Positions 23,900 to 33,624 of a stretch of DNA of 64,000 bases are shown here, one piece after another. The stretch's first letter is position 1. Every line of letters begins with the position of its first letter. The stretch lies in the NCBI RefSeq assembly GCF_000745125.1, contig NZ_JQNF01000005.1:620001-684000 (forward strand), in the 5' to 3' direction. The notes under the pieces were generated by a model. It saw only the letters and a program-made list of their open reading frames with translations. It searched no databases and had not been told where the DNA came from. Source of the DNA: Carnobacterium jeotgali MS3 (GTDB taxonomy: Bacteria > Bacillota > Bacilli > Lactobacillales > Carnobacteriaceae). The position numbers and the translations under genes were made by a program.

Positions 23900-24264
23900 G
23901 GGATAAATACCCTCGCTGGATGAGGGAGAGCGAGGGCTGGGTATCTATAATATATGCAAATTGAACTAAATAATTTTATTATGGTATAATTTATTTTAAC
24001 AGAACTCCAAACACCTCTTAACAATGTGTCCCACGTGGAGACGTTATTTATCATCCTACTCGCTAAGGGTTAGAACTTACTAGTTACTATAGTAGGTTCT
24101 GTTCTATTAATAGGGCAGAAAAAGGGCATAATTGTGTTTATTCATGTGTATACATATTTATTTTGGAACTCGCTTTATCAAGCGTATCACTTCTTATTAT
24201 CTCTGGTTTATTCCAGCTCTTATATAAAATTGTATGAGGCACAATTTAGTCAATAAAACAGATG
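23900..24264. other. Intergenic prophage-chromosome junction region
   Basis: No gene with a convincing start is seen. It contains an 8-bp GC-rich hairpin (CCCTCGCT with AGCGAGGG, 23910-23936) with no T-run. Several short frames are open in parallel near 24130-24260 just before the terminator, as if a gene end had been left there. The prophage right attachment site is expected in this interval, but the core cannot be defined without the left junction. Confidence 0.45.
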
Positions 24265-24311
24265 AAAAAAGCCACTAGTAGGATTATTTTCCTTACACTA
24301 GTGGCTTTTTT
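24265..24311. terminator. Bidirectional terminator after metallophosphoesterase gene
   Basis: AAAAAAGCCACTAGT and ACTAGTGGCTTTTTT form a perfect 15-bp stem with a 17-base loop, giving a T-run on either strand. It ends the leftward gene that stops at 24312. Confidence 0.88.
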
Positions 24312-25151
24312 CTAGTTTTTACGTTCAAGAGTGATAATTAATAGATGAGGTTTATTGTTAATCCGAAATGGGAACACGCTGTTCCCGATTCCTCGGCTTA
24401 CCACTAGCTGCTTTGTAGGGTCTTTTTCACTAGTGTAAATACCTGTGGTATATTTAGGGAAAAATCCTTGGCCAGGAGAGTATAAAGGACCGATAAGTGG
24501 CAGTCTTATTTGTCCGCCGTGGGCATGGCCACTAAATGTGATATCCGGCTGGATCATTGGATTAGAAGTGAGATACTGCTCGAAGTATTCCGGGTGATGA
24601 GCGAGCAGCAATAATGGTGTATCGTCGCTTATGGAATCTGATAGAGGCACTTCATTGGGAAAGGATTCATCTCTAACACCCACTAGCGCGAGTTGAGCAT
24701 CATTAACGGTTAAGGTAAGTTGACTATTGTTTAATAGCGTAACGCCACTATGACTTATTTCACTTTCCCATGCGACTAATTGTCCGCTGCTTGTTTCATG
24801 ATTACCGGATACGGCATATGTTGGAGCAATACTCATTAAAGAGCGACCAAATTCTTCAAGAGGTACTTTACTTAAGTCTGCCGTACGATCGATTAAATCA
24901 CCCGTCAAAAGAATAATGTCGGGTTCGGCTTGTTCAATTTCAGAAAGTAACGTGTCAATTGAAATACGATTTCTTTCAAAATGAGTATCCGACAAATGAA
25001 CGATTTTTAAATGGTCTAACTTTGGTGGCAAGTCTTCCAAAGCAATAGTTTGATGATCAATGTCCAATGAACGATTTTCATAGTAGCCATAGAGGCAAAA
25101 GATGATAGTTAAGCTCATGAGTAAAAGAAAAATAAATGCCAATTTTTTCAT
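24312..25151 (-). CDS. Membrane-anchored metallophosphoesterase (YkuE/YaeI-like)
   Basis: The 279-residue protein has one N-terminal membrane helix (AFIFLLLMSLTIIFCLYGYY) and then a calcineurin-like fold outside the cell. All metal-binding motifs are visible: HLSDTHF, LLTGDLIDR, SGNHE, LLAHHPE and FSGHAHGGQ. YkuE-type enzymes act at the cell surface; the true substrate is unknown. It is single, with its own promoter and terminator, divergent from niaR. Confidence 0.88.
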   Translation of the reverse strand: MKKLAFIFLLLMSLTIIFCLYGYYENRSLDIDHQTIALEDLPPKLDHLKIVHLSDTHFERNRISIDTLLSEIEQAEPDIILLTGDLIDRTADLSKVPLEEFGRSLMSIAPTYAVSGNHETSSGQLVAWESEISHSGVTLLNNSQLTLTVNDAQLALVGVRDESFPNEVPLSDSISDDTPLLLLAHHPEYFEQYLTSNPMIQPDITFSGHAHGGQIRLPLIGPLYSPGQGFFPKYTTGIYTSEKDPTKQLVVSRGIGNSVFPFRINNKPHLLIITLERKN

Positions 25152-25179
25152 TTGATCTCCTTGTTAAAACGTTTTTTAT

Positions 25180-25188
25180 AGTATAGCA
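25180..25188 (-). promoter_or_regulatory. Extended -10 promoter of the metallophosphoesterase gene
   Basis: On the minus strand TGCTATACT gives an extended -10 element about 30 bases before the ATG at 25151, with no good -35. The TTGTTAAAACG between has no operator-like symmetry. Confidence 0.5.
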
Positions 25189-25301
25189 CATTTTTGACAA
25201 ATTTTTACGGATGATAAGTTTTATATAAACGCTTTAATTGAAGCAAATTAGGGTATAATTAAGAATAAAAGAGTGCATTAATTGAAAAGGACTGATTTTT
25301 G

Positions 25302-25820
25302 ATGGAAGCAACTAAAAGAAGAGACAGTATTGTTTCGATTTTATCACAGGAGAATAGACCGGTAAGTGCCAGAAAGTTAGCAGAACGGCTAAGTGTGAGT
25401 CGTCAAATTATTGTAGGCGATGTGGCTTTATTAAGAGCGAGTGGTATTGATGTCATAGCTACTCCCAAAGGATATGTATTGGAATCTGCATCAATGACCA
25501 ATAAATTTGTCGGTCAATTAGCCAGTGACCATAGTGCATCCGAAACAAAAGCTGAATTGTATGCAGTAGTGGACAATGGAGGAGAAGTAGTAGATGTTAT
25601 CGTAGAACATCCTATATACGGAGAGTTAAAAGGGCGTTTAACGATTTCTTCGCGTTACGATGCGGATCGCTTTATGGATACGATAGAAAGTAAACAAGCC
25701 AACTTATTGTCAGAATTAACTGATGGCGTTCATTTGCATACTATTGCGTGTGCTGACAAAAAAACGTTTGATCGAATAAAAAAGGTGCTGGATACGCTAG
25801 GTCTGTTGTACAAAAACTAA
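25302..25820 (+). CDS. niaR: Niacin-responsive repressor NiaR (HTH_11 and 3H domain)
   Basis: The 172-residue protein has an N-terminal winged helix (residues 5-60: RRDSIVSILSQ, VSARKLAERLSVSRQIIVGDV) and a C-terminal 3H domain with its conserved histidines in VEHPIYGEL and GVHLHTIA. NiaR (YrxA) represses niacin uptake and NAD synthesis genes when nicotinate is plentiful; the 3H domain binds the ligand with a metal. ATG 25302 is preferred to TTG 25299. The next gene is its expected target niaX, with a candidate operator in between. Confidence 0.9.
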   Translation: MEATKRRDSIVSILSQENRPVSARKLAERLSVSRQIIVGDVALLRASGIDVIATPKGYVLESASMTNKFVGQLASDHSASETKAELYAVVDNGGEVVDVIVEHPIYGELKGRLTISSRYDADRFMDTIESKQANLLSELTDGVHLHTIACADKKTFDRIKKVLDTLGLLYKN

Positions 25821-25827
25821 AGGTGTC

Positions 25828-25855
25828 TTGACAACTTTCGGAAAACAGCTATAAT
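25828..25855 (+). promoter_or_regulatory. Promoter of niaX
   Basis: TTGACA (25828-25833) and TATAAT (25850-25855) are separated by 16 bases, directly after the niaR stop. Near-consensus boxes suggest high activity when not repressed. Confidence 0.8.
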
Positions 25856-25869
25856 TAAATTTGTTAGCA

Positions 25870-25879
25870 TGTCATGACA
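25870..25879. promoter_or_regulatory. Candidate NiaR operator
   Basis: The palindrome TGTCATGACA lies just downstream of the predicted transcription start of niaX, where a bound repressor would block transcription. It has the TGTCA/TGACA symmetry I associate with NiaR sites. Only position and symmetry support it. Confidence 0.5.
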
Positions 25880-25915
25880 CGTGATAATGCACATTTGAGA
25901 GTAGGAGTTGTTGAG

Positions 25916-26482
25916 ATGAAAACGAATAAGATTCATAAATTAACGATTGCAGCACTGTTAGTAGCGATAGGTATTTTAATTCCAATGGTTTCGCCAGTTA
26001 AATTAGTTTTAGAACCAGCATCCTTTACATTAGCGAGTCATGTAGCTATTTTTATTGCGATGTTTATCTCACCGATGATTGCCATAGCAGTGGCATTGGG
26101 AACAGCTGTCGGATTTATGCTGGGAGGTTTTCCAGTCATCATTGCACTAAGAGCCTTAACGCACGTTATTTTTGCAGGAATTGGATCGTATGTGTTGTTT
26201 AAAAAACCAGATATCCTTCAGTCTGCTGTTAAAACACAAATCTTTTCGTTTTTAATCGGTGTGCTACATGCATTTTGTGAAGTAGCCGTTGTATCTGTTT
26301 TTTATTTCGGTGGGGGAATGACAACTGCTTACTATGCGCAAGGTTTCTTACAGTCTGTTTTCTTACTAGTTGGAGCAGGGACAATTATTCATAGCATGAT
26401 TGATTTCATGCTTGCACATGTTGTTTGGAAGACACTAATGAGTCGCAACTCATTTGCTACAACTATGGCAAAAATTAAATAA
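25916..26482 (+). CDS. niaX: Niacin ECF transporter S component NiaX
   Basis: The 188-residue membrane protein has about six hydrophobic helices and the feel of an ECF substrate-binding component (KLTIAALLVAIGILIPMVSP, GGFPVIIALRALTHVIFAG). The match to the predicted niacin S component NiaX of Lactobacillales is by family resemblance and by the niaR context. It would work with the shared EcfA1A2T module coded elsewhere. ATG 25916 follows TAGGAG; an upstream start would overlap the operator. Confidence 0.8.
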   Translation: MKTNKIHKLTIAALLVAIGILIPMVSPVKLVLEPASFTLASHVAIFIAMFISPMIAIAVALGTAVGFMLGGFPVIIALRALTHVIFAGIGSYVLFKKPDILQSAVKTQIFSFLIGVLHAFCEVAVVSVFYFGGGMTTAYYAQGFLQSVFLLVGAGTIIHSMIDFMLAHVVWKTLMSRNSFATTMAKIK

Positions 26483-26491
26483 CTAAATCAG

Positions 26492-26543
26492 AAACAATTA
26501 AGTTTGGAAATTCGATGAGAATTTTCAAGGTTAATTGTTTTTA
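26492..26543 (+). terminator. Terminator of niaX
   Basis: AAACAATTAA and TTAATTGTTT form a perfect 10-bp outer stem, with a smaller GAAATTC/GAATTTTC stem inside and T residues after it. Confidence 0.65.
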
Positions 26544-26582
26544 TAATTACCATTACACCGTTTATTTATTCCTGCTAAAAAT

Positions 26583-26611
26583 TTGTTTTATTTCGCTAAA
26601 TGTGCTAATAT
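26583..26611 (+). promoter_or_regulatory. Promoter of the dnaG-rpoD operon
   Basis: TTGTTT (26583-26588) and TAATAT (26606-26611) are 17 bases apart, with TGC directly before the -10 (extended -10). The predicted start near 26618 leaves a leader of about 130 bases before dnaG, with a hairpin at 26653-26680 (GTCGCACT with AGTGCGGC). Confidence 0.6.
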
Positions 26612-26745
26612 GAATCATGTATAGTTCTGTCTGAGAATAGATTTTGAGAGTAGAGTCGCACTTGTTTTTGAGTGCGGCTTTTAGAGACTTAATGTTCTTA
26701 CTGATAGGGCCTAACGTTCTTTATTTTTATTAAGAGGTGAACAGC

Positions 26746-28605
26746 TTGGCAATGATGATTCCAGAAGAAACTGTCAATAAAATACGGCAAGAAACCAATA
26801 TAGTGGATGTCGTCAGTCAGTATGTTCAATTAAAAAAGAAAGGCAAAAATCTCTTTGGCTTTTGTCCCTTTCATGAAGAACGGACTCCGTCATTTTCGGT
26901 AACAGAAGAAAAACAAATTTTCCACTGTTTCAGTTGTGGACGAGGCGGTAATGTTTTCACTTTTTTAATGGAAGTTGATGGGTTATCTTTTCCAGAAGCG
27001 GTCATTAAAACAGCAGATTTGAGTCAATTTCAACTAGATGAATCTTTGGTTCAAGACCATAATCATAAAAATCAACCAACTGACTCAACAAAAGAAAAAC
27101 TTATTCGTGTCCACGAAGAAAGTGCTGAATTATTTCATCATATTCTATTGAACACAAAAATTGGAGAAGATGCTCTAGAGTATTTAACTCAAAGAGGATT
27201 GACTCGAGAAGTAATCGATACATTCAATATTGGGTTTGCTCCACGAGAGCGAACGATGTTGCAACAGTATTTAGTCGGGAAAAATCATGAGCAAGAGTTA
27301 TTAAAAAAGACGGGTTTGTTTGTCGAAAAAGACAATGGGGATTTGCTAGACCGGTTTTACAATCGGATCATCTTTCCTATTCGCAATCAGCAGGGTAAAA
27401 CCGTGGCGTTTTCAGGACGTATCTTTCAGCAAGATGCTGAAGACGGCGCTCCTAAATATTTAAATAGCCCTGAAACCCAGTTGTTTAATAAACGAACCAT
27501 TCTTTTTAATTTTGATCTGGCTCGTCCTGCTATCAGACGAGAAAAAGAAGTCATACTATTTGAAGGATTTATGGATGTTATTGCAGCTTGGAAAGTGGGA
27601 TTAACAAACGGAATCGCTTCAATGGGAACCAGTCTCACAAATGAACAAATTCATTTGATTGATCGGGTGACAGACCATGTACTGATTGCTTATGATGGAG
27701 ATACTGCAGGAATTGAAGCAACTAAGAGAGCAAGCGATCTGTTAGCGGCAGAGACTAACTTTGATATCGATATTATTCGTTTCTCTGAAGGCATGGATCC
27801 AGATGAGTACATTAAAAAAAATGGTGCGGATGCTTTTAAAGAGTTAATCGCTCATGGGAGAGAAACACTCTTTGGTTTCAAAATGGCTTATTATCGTAAG
27901 TCACTTAATTTATCAAATGAGAGTGAGCGTTTAGGGTATATCGAAAAAATATTATCCGAATTGCTTACGGTCACGTCGGCTGTGGAACGTGAATTGTACT
28001 TTAAACAGTTAGCCAGTGAGTTTGAACTCTCCATTGACTCTTTAAAGGAACAATTCCAACAGAAATTTCATGAGTCGCGCAATCAACGAACGAAAGAAAA
28101 ACAGCAATTGTATCAAAAGCAACCTGTTGAAAGAAATTATCCTCAAGTTCAAATGCAAAAAAGAAAACCGGATAATATTGAAAATGCAGAACGTTTATTG
28201 TTGAATCGTTTGTTTCATTTTGAAGAGGCTTGGATTATAATGAAGAATGGTGCTGATGATTTTCATTTTGTACATGATGAGTATCAAATGCTGTTTATTT
28301 TATATGAAAGTTTCCGAGAACATACGGATAATGAAGGTCCTATTGATGCCTTTATTGACTTCGTTAAAGAACCGGAACTGAAAAATTTGATTGTTGAAAT
28401 TGAACTTTTGTCTATCAGCAACGAAGTCACCGCTAGAGAAATAGAAGATTATCTAGATATGATTTCAAGAAAGTCAATTCTTCAAATGAAATTGAAAGAA
28501 AAACAAGAAGCATTGACAGAGGCATCAAGGCGAGGCGATAAAGACCAACTTCGCGTATTAATGATTGAAGTAGTCAATTTATCTCGTTTATTAAAAAATA
28601 AGTAA
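26746..28605 (+). CDS. dnaG: DNA primase
   Basis: The 619-residue enzyme makes RNA primers for Okazaki fragments. The N-terminal zinc finger has C40, H43, C61 and C64 (CPFHEERTPSF and HCFSCGRGG). The central TOPRIM domain shows LFEGFMDVIAAW and YDGDTAG. The C-terminal part (from about 430) is the helicase-binding domain. TTG 26746 lies eight bases after AAGAGG; a GTG at 26737 overlaps that site. It heads the dnaG-rpoD macromolecular synthesis operon. Confidence 0.96.
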   Translation: MAMMIPEETVNKIRQETNIVDVVSQYVQLKKKGKNLFGFCPFHEERTPSFSVTEEKQIFHCFSCGRGGNVFTFLMEVDGLSFPEAVIKTADLSQFQLDESLVQDHNHKNQPTDSTKEKLIRVHEESAELFHHILLNTKIGEDALEYLTQRGLTREVIDTFNIGFAPRERTMLQQYLVGKNHEQELLKKTGLFVEKDNGDLLDRFYNRIIFPIRNQQGKTVAFSGRIFQQDAEDGAPKYLNSPETQLFNKRTILFNFDLARPAIRREKEVILFEGFMDVIAAWKVGLTNGIASMGTSLTNEQIHLIDRVTDHVLIAYDGDTAGIEATKRASDLLAAETNFDIDIIRFSEGMDPDEYIKKNGADAFKELIAHGRETLFGFKMAYYRKSLNLSNESERLGYIEKILSELLTVTSAVERELYFKQLASEFELSIDSLKEQFQQKFHESRNQRTKEKQQLYQKQPVERNYPQVQMQKRKPDNIENAERLLLNRLFHFEEAWIIMKNGADDFHFVHDEYQMLFILYESFREHTDNEGPIDAFIDFVKEPELKNLIVEIELLSISNEVTAREIEDYLDMISRKSILQMKLKEKQEALTEASRRGDKDQLRVLMIEVVNLSRLLKNK

Positions 28606-28656
28606 GTAAGACTCTAGTAATAAAGTGCTAGTAAGATTGATAGAGGAGGCTTTTTA

Positions 28657-29778
28657 ATGGCTGATAAAAACCCAACAACGAAAAAAGCATTTGATAGCGA
28701 AGTAAAGAAATTGATTAAAGAGTACAAACCAGCAGGAACGATTCATTATGATGATTTGACAAATAAAATAGCAACGCCTTTTTCATTAACTGCTCAAAAA
28801 ATGGATGCACTTATCCAAACGGTTGAAGATGCAGGTGTTGGAGTGGTTGGAGACGATGGTGGTCCAACAGCTCGTCAATTGAAATTGAAAGAATTGAAAG
28901 CCGAAAAAGATGCTGAAAAACCTGAAGACTTAACGGCTCCTCCGGGCGTGAAAATTAACGATCCTGTTAGAATGTATTTGAAAGAAATCGGGCGTGTCAA
29001 TTTATTAACGGCAGCTGAAGAAGTTGAATTAGCCATTAAAATTGAAGAAGGCGATCAAGAAGCTCGTCAACGTCTTGCAGAAGCTAATTTACGTTTAGTT
29101 GTTAGCATTGCCAAACGTTACGTTGGACGTGGAATGCAGTTCTTAGATTTGATCCAAGAAGGAAACATGGGATTGATGAAGGCTGTTGAAAAATTCGATT
29201 ATAAAAAAGGGTTTAAATTCTCTACGTATGCTACTTGGTGGATTCGCCAAGCGATTACGCGTGCTATAGCCGATCAAGCTCGTACGATTCGTATTCCAGT
29301 GCATATGGTTGAAACAATCAATAAATTGATCCGTATCCAACGTCAATTATTACAAGATTTAGGACGCGAACCAACTCCAGAAGAAATCGGAGCAGAAATG
29401 GATTTACCGACTGAAAAAGTTCGTGAAATCTTAAAAATTGCTCAAGAACCAGTTTCTTTGGAAACGCCAATCGGAGAAGAAGATGATTCTCATTTAGGTG
29501 ATTTTATTGAGGATCACGATGCAACTAGCCCAGCAGAAAATGCAGCTTATGAGTTGTTGAAAGAACAATTAGAAGATGTTCTAGACACTCTGACAGACCG
29601 TGAAGAAAATGTATTGCGTTTACGTTTTGGTCTTGATGATGGACGTAACCGTACGCTTGAAGATGTAGGTAAAGTATTTGGGGTTACGCGCGAACGTATC
29701 CGTCAAATCGAAGCTAAAGCACTACGTAAATTACGTCACCCTAGTCGTTCAAAACAATTAAAAGACTTTTTAGAATAA
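28657..29778 (+). CDS. rpoD: Primary RNA polymerase sigma factor
   Basis: The 373-residue protein is the housekeeping sigma A. An acidic and lysine-rich region 1.1 is followed by region 1.2 ([12 protein letters not shown]), region 2 ([32 protein letters not shown]), region 3 and region 4 ([34 protein letters not shown]). ATG follows GAGGAGGC. It is cotranscribed with dnaG. Confidence 0.98.
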   Translation: MADKNPTTKKAFDSEVKKLIKEYKPAGTIHYDDLTNKIATPFSLTAQKMDALIQTVEDAGVGVVGDDGGPTARQLKLKELKAEKDAEKPEDLTAPPGVKINDPVRMYLKEIGRVNLLTAAEEVELAIKIEEGDQEARQRLAEANLRLVVSIAKRYVGRGMQFLDLIQEGNMGLMKAVEKFDYKKGFKFSTYATWWIRQAITRAIADQARTIRIPVHMVETINKLIRIQRQLLQDLGREPTPEEIGAEMDLPTEKVREILKIAQEPVSLETPIGEEDDSHLGDFIEDHDATSPAENAAYELLKEQLEDVLDTLTDREENVLRLRFGLDDGRNRTLEDVGKVFGVTRERIRQIEAKALRKLRHPSRSKQLKDFLE

Positions 29779-29787
29779 AATTAAAAG

Positions 29788-29823
29788 AGGGTCGTCCAAA
29801 ATGAGCTTTATTTGGGCGACCTT
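29788..29823 (+). terminator. Likely terminator after rpoD
   Basis: GGTCGTCCAAA pairs with TTTGGGCGACC (11 bp, one wobble). The T-tract after it is poor (CTTCATTCGTT), so termination may be partial. Confidence 0.6.
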
Positions 29824-29999
29824 CATTCGTTCATAACTAAAATTTAATCGGTTTATTTTAGTATTGATGATCTTAAAAAATTCAGGGATAAGACGGTACC
29901 AGGGATCTTACAAGCAAATCCGTCTATTCCGTAAGAATTTTTTGAAGCAGCGCACTGTTTGATGAAGAATCATAAAAATGAACGAATGACAGAAAAAAC

Positions 30000-30008
30000 T
30001 GGTATAAT
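30000..30008 (+). promoter_or_regulatory. Extended -10 promoter of the following operon
   Basis: TGGTATAAT is an extended -10 match about 33 bases before ATG 30042. No good -35 is seen. Confidence 0.55.
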
Positions 30009-30041
30009 AATAAACGATGTAAGAATGAAGGGATGAATGAC

Positions 30042-30500
30042 ATGTTATCATTTGAAGAAAAAAAGGCTATCTTTGATAGTTACGAGGAATTAACAGCAAC
30101 AAAAGTATCAATGAACCGATTGAACTACCACTTTAAGGACAGCGCAGTACCTAAAACAATGGCGATCCGTTTCCTTCACCCGAATGGAAATGCTCTGATT
30201 TATGCAGGTTATTTGCCGAAAGAAGAAACAGATAAAGGCTATGTATCCGTTAGAGATGAAACAGAAGAAACGATTCGTTCTATGGTAGATCAAGCGATTG
30301 CTCACTTAAAGAAAACAGCTGATGGCTATGAAGAAGGATACACAGAATTATGGTTTGACAATAATGGCGACATTTTACGTTTAATTTATGATAATCCTAC
30401 ATGGGTAGTAGCCTTACCAAATGATCAAGTTGAAGGTGTTTTCAATACTAAAGATGCCGCAGAAGGTTACTTAATGGATGAAGAGTTCTTCGAAGGATAA
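30042..30500 (+). CDS. Conserved protein of unknown function upstream of trmK
   Basis: The 152-residue soluble acidic protein shows HPNGNALIYAGYLPKEE and ELWFDNNGDILRLIYDNPTW, with no catalytic motif seen. I believe similar proteins occur next to rpoD and trmK in other Lactobacillales, but cannot name the family. ATG 30042 is nine bases after AAGGG; an ATG at 30033 abuts it. The next gene follows within 31 bases. Confidence 0.7.
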   Translation: MLSFEEKKAIFDSYEELTATKVSMNRLNYHFKDSAVPKTMAIRFLHPNGNALIYAGYLPKEETDKGYVSVRDETEETIRSMVDQAIAHLKKTADGYEEGYTELWFDNNGDILRLIYDNPTWVVALPNDQVEGVFNTKDAAEGYLMDEEFFEG

Positions 30501-30531
30501 AGAAAATCATTAATTGAAAGAAGTGTTGAGT

Positions 30532-31236
30532 ATGGACGAAAGTCAATTGTCACTGCGTTTAAGTACAGCTGCATCTTATGTTGAACAGGGTGATCGTTTA
30601 GCAGATATTGGTTCTGATCATGCCTATTTACCTTGTGCTTTAGCAAGTAATGGAAAAGTTGCTTTTGCGATAGCTGGGGAAGTTGTTAAAGGTCCGTTTC
30701 AAGCTGCACAAAATCAAGTGAATCGTTTAGGGTTAACTAAACAAATCAGTGTTCGTTTAGGTGATGGATTAGAAGTGCTTTCTCCAGCAGACGAAGTATC
30801 GGCCATCACTATTTGTGGCATGGGTGGTTCGTTAATTGCTTCTATTTTAGATAATGGCTTTAAAAAAGGTCATTTAACTGGTAAAGAACGATTGATTTTA
30901 CAACCGAACGTAGGAGAACTAACATTACGCAAATGGTTGGTGGATCATAACTACATGATTACTGCAGAAGATATTATCGAAGAAAATGATAAAATCTATG
31001 AACTGATGGTTGCGGTGAAAAGCCCAACAGAAAAGTTTGTAGCAACAGCTTCTCAGTTGACATTTGGATTTTATTTAAAAGATAAAAACTCAGCTATTTT
31101 CAAAAAGAAATGGCAAAAAGAACTGGAAAAGAACCAGTACATTCTCGCTAGTTTAAAAAAATCAAGTGTAGATCAAACAGCAAAAATCAAACTAATCCAA
31201 GCAGAAATTCAAGAAATAGAAGAGGTGCTGAAATGA
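30532..31236 (+). CDS. trmK: tRNA (adenine-22-N1)-methyltransferase
   Basis: The 234-residue protein matches the TrmK family: it starts LSLRLSTAASYV, has the SAM-binding motif LADIGSDHAYLPCALAS, the block TICGMGGSLIASIL, and a C-terminal coiled helix. TrmK methylates N1 of A22 in bacterial tRNAs. ATG 30532 fits the family N-terminus better than TTG 30514. The stop overlaps the next start; trmK and the Nif3 gene are usual partners in Firmicutes. Confidence 0.92.
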   Translation: MDESQLSLRLSTAASYVEQGDRLADIGSDHAYLPCALASNGKVAFAIAGEVVKGPFQAAQNQVNRLGLTKQISVRLGDGLEVLSPADEVSAITICGMGGSLIASILDNGFKKGHLTGKERLILQPNVGELTLRKWLVDHNYMITAEDIIEENDKIYELMVAVKSPTEKFVATASQLTFGFYLKDKNSAIFKKKWQKELEKNQYILASLKKSSVDQTAKIKLIQAEIQEIEEVLK

Positions 31237-32357
31237 CTAAGACTTATGGAAGTGAATTTATCCAAAAATTTGAATCATTTGCTCCAAAACAGCTAGCTGA
31301 AGCTGGAGATCCGGTTGGGTTAGCAGTAGGAACGTTAAAGAAACCGATTGGAAAAATGATGGTTACGTTAGATATTCGACCTAAAGTCGTACAAGAAGCG
31401 ATTGAGAAACAAGTAGACTTTATTTTTGCACATCATCCGCCAATTTTTCGTCCGATTAAAAACTTGGCAACAGACGATGCACAAACGAAAATGTACGCTG
31501 ATTTATTGAAGCATGATATTACCGTTTATGCTGCTCATACCAATTTAGATGTGGCAACCAACGGTATGAATACGTGGTTAGCCGATGCATTAGCGCTAAA
31601 AGAAACCGAAATCATGCACGTGACTAAAAGACTAACCTATAAAAAAATTGCCGTATTTGTTCCTGAAGAAAATCAAGCAGAAGTCCGCAATGCATTGACG
31701 GCTGCAGGAGCTGGACAAATAGGTCCAAATTACAAAGATTGTACGTATACATTTGCTGGCGTCAGCCGCTTTACACCGATTAATCAGGCTAATCCTACAA
31801 AAGGAACTATCGATGAAACGGAACATGTAGCTGAAGTTCGGATTGAAGTTGTTTTTCCAGAACACTTAACGCAAACGATTGAAAAAGCGTTATTTGGAGC
31901 GCATCCTTATGAGGAACCGCCATATGATTTGTATACAATTGAAAATTTTGTGGATGAATATGGTCTTGGGAGAGTCGGCAATTTAGCAGAACCCATTTCA
32001 GTTGCTGACTTTGCTCAAAAAGTCAAAGATGTTTTTGGAGTGTCTGGTTTGCGTTATGTTACATCAGATAAAGATCAACTAATCCAACGTGTGGCAATTT
32101 GTGGTGGAGATGCTGGAAAATATTATCCGGATGCGCTAAAAAAACAAGCTGATGTTTTTATCACAGGAGATGTTTACTACCATACAGCTCATGATATGTT
32201 AGCGGATGGATTAAGTGTGATCGACCCTGGTCATCATATTGAAAGCATTTGTAAACCAAGATTAGTAGATTTGTTTACACAATGGAAAACAGAAGCAAAT
32301 TGGGATTTTGATATTATTCAATCGAAATTAAATACTGATCCTTATAACTTTTTATAA
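31233..32357 (+). CDS. Nif3-family dinuclear metal protein (YqfO type)
   Basis: The 374-residue protein is the long Nif3 form with an inserted PII-like domain (about residues 125-235). Metal ligands are visible in [17 protein letters not shown] and the end block [12 protein letters not shown] with DPGHHIES. The family is often named GTP cyclohydrolase I type 2, but the physiological reaction is unsettled. It overlaps trmK by four bases. Confidence 0.9.
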   Translation: MTKTYGSEFIQKFESFAPKQLAEAGDPVGLAVGTLKKPIGKMMVTLDIRPKVVQEAIEKQVDFIFAHHPPIFRPIKNLATDDAQTKMYADLLKHDITVYAAHTNLDVATNGMNTWLADALALKETEIMHVTKRLTYKKIAVFVPEENQAEVRNALTAAGAGQIGPNYKDCTYTFAGVSRFTPINQANPTKGTIDETEHVAEVRIEVVFPEHLTQTIEKALFGAHPYEEPPYDLYTIENFVDEYGLGRVGNLAEPISVADFAQKVKDVFGVSGLRYVTSDKDQLIQRVAICGGDAGKYYPDALKKQADVFITGDVYYHTAHDMLADGLSVIDPGHHIESICKPRLVDLFTQWKTEANWDFDIIQSKLNTDPYNFL

Positions 32358-32386
32358 AAAACAATTTTGAAAGGAAGTTATCTTTT

Positions 32387-33622
32387 ATGTATGAAAACCT
32401 TGTACCTCGTTTTATTCGTTATGTAAAAACAGAAACACGTTCTAATGAAAACAGCACGACTATTCCTTCAACGCAAAGCCAAGTTGCATTTGCTAAGACG
32501 TTAATGAAAGAATTAGAAGAAATTGGATTAAGCGATATTGCATATAACGAATCCAATGGTTATGTTACAGCAACTTTGCCTAGCAATACAGCTAAAGAAG
32601 TACCAACAGTTGGTTTTATTGCTCATATGGATACGGCTGATTTTAATGCAGAAAATGTGAACCCTCAATTCCATGAACAGTATAATGGAGCAGCAATTGT
32701 ATTAAATGAAGAACAACAAATTGTTTTAGATCCGAAAGATTTTCCTAATCTGAAAAATTACGTGGGACAAACGTTAATCACAACAGACGGAACAACTTTA
32801 TTAGGGGCTGACGATAAAGCGGGAATCGCTGAGATTATGACAGCTATGGAAGTCTTGATTAACGACGATTCAATCGAACACGGTACTATTCGTGTTGGCT
32901 TTGGTCCAGATGAAGAAATCGGCATCGGAGCAGATCGTTTTGACGTACCGGGTTTTAATGCAACATTTGCTTATACCATGGATGGTGGTCCAGTTGGCGA
33001 ATTGGAATTTGAAAGTTTCAACGCGGCTTCAGCGATTGTGAAGATTCAAGGGAAGAATGTTCACCCTGGAACTGCTAAAAATACAATGGTCAATGCCGTT
33101 AAAATTGGAATGGCTTTTGATGCCTTATTGCCTCAAGATGAAGTACCTGAGAAAACAGAAGGACGCGAGGGATTCTACCACTTAGTTGGGATTACTGGAG
33201 AAGTAGATGAAGCAACTTTATCTTATATTATCCGTGACCATGACCGTGAAAAATTCGAAGCGCGTAAAGCCTTTATGCTTGAACAAGCTGCAACCTTAAA
33301 TAAAGAATATGGCAGCGAACGAATCACGATTGAATTAAATGACTCTTACTACAATATGGGCGAAATCATTGAAAAAGATATGACTGTAGTTGATATTGCT
33401 GAAGAAGCAATGAAGAATCTGTCTATTAAACCAATCATCGAACCGATTCGCGGTGGAACAGATGGCTCGAAAATTTCCTTTATGGGGCTTCCAACGCCAA
33501 ATATTTTTGCTGGTGGAGAAAACTTTCATGGCCGCTATGAATTTGTGGCAGTTGAAAGTATGGAAAAAGCCACTGCAGTTATTGTTGAAATTGCTCGTTT
33601 GAATGCTGTAAAAGGAGCATAA
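32387..33622 (+). CDS. pepT: Peptidase T (tripeptide aminopeptidase)
   Basis: The 411-residue M20B metallopeptidase removes the N-terminal residue of tripeptides in the cytoplasm. Two-zinc site motifs are [32 protein letters not shown], a Asp-containing [11 protein letters not shown] and the final [13 protein letters not shown]. Length equals that of the Lactococcus and E. coli enzymes. It lies 30 bases after the Nif3 gene and just before a DUF1294 gene. Confidence 0.96.
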   Translation: MYENLVPRFIRYVKTETRSNENSTTIPSTQSQVAFAKTLMKELEEIGLSDIAYNESNGYVTATLPSNTAKEVPTVGFIAHMDTADFNAENVNPQFHEQYNGAAIVLNEEQQIVLDPKDFPNLKNYVGQTLITTDGTTLLGADDKAGIAEIMTAMEVLINDDSIEHGTIRVGFGPDEEIGIGADRFDVPGFNATFAYTMDGGPVGELEFESFNAASAIVKIQGKNVHPGTAKNTMVNAVKIGMAFDALLPQDEVPEKTEGREGFYHLVGITGEVDEATLSYIIRDHDREKFEARKAFMLEQAATLNKEYGSERITIELNDSYYNMGEIIEKDMTVVDIAEEAMKNLSIKPIIEPIRGGTDGSKISFMGLPTPNIFAGGENFHGRYEFVAVESMEKATAVIVEIARLNAVKGA

Positions 33623-33624
33623 AG

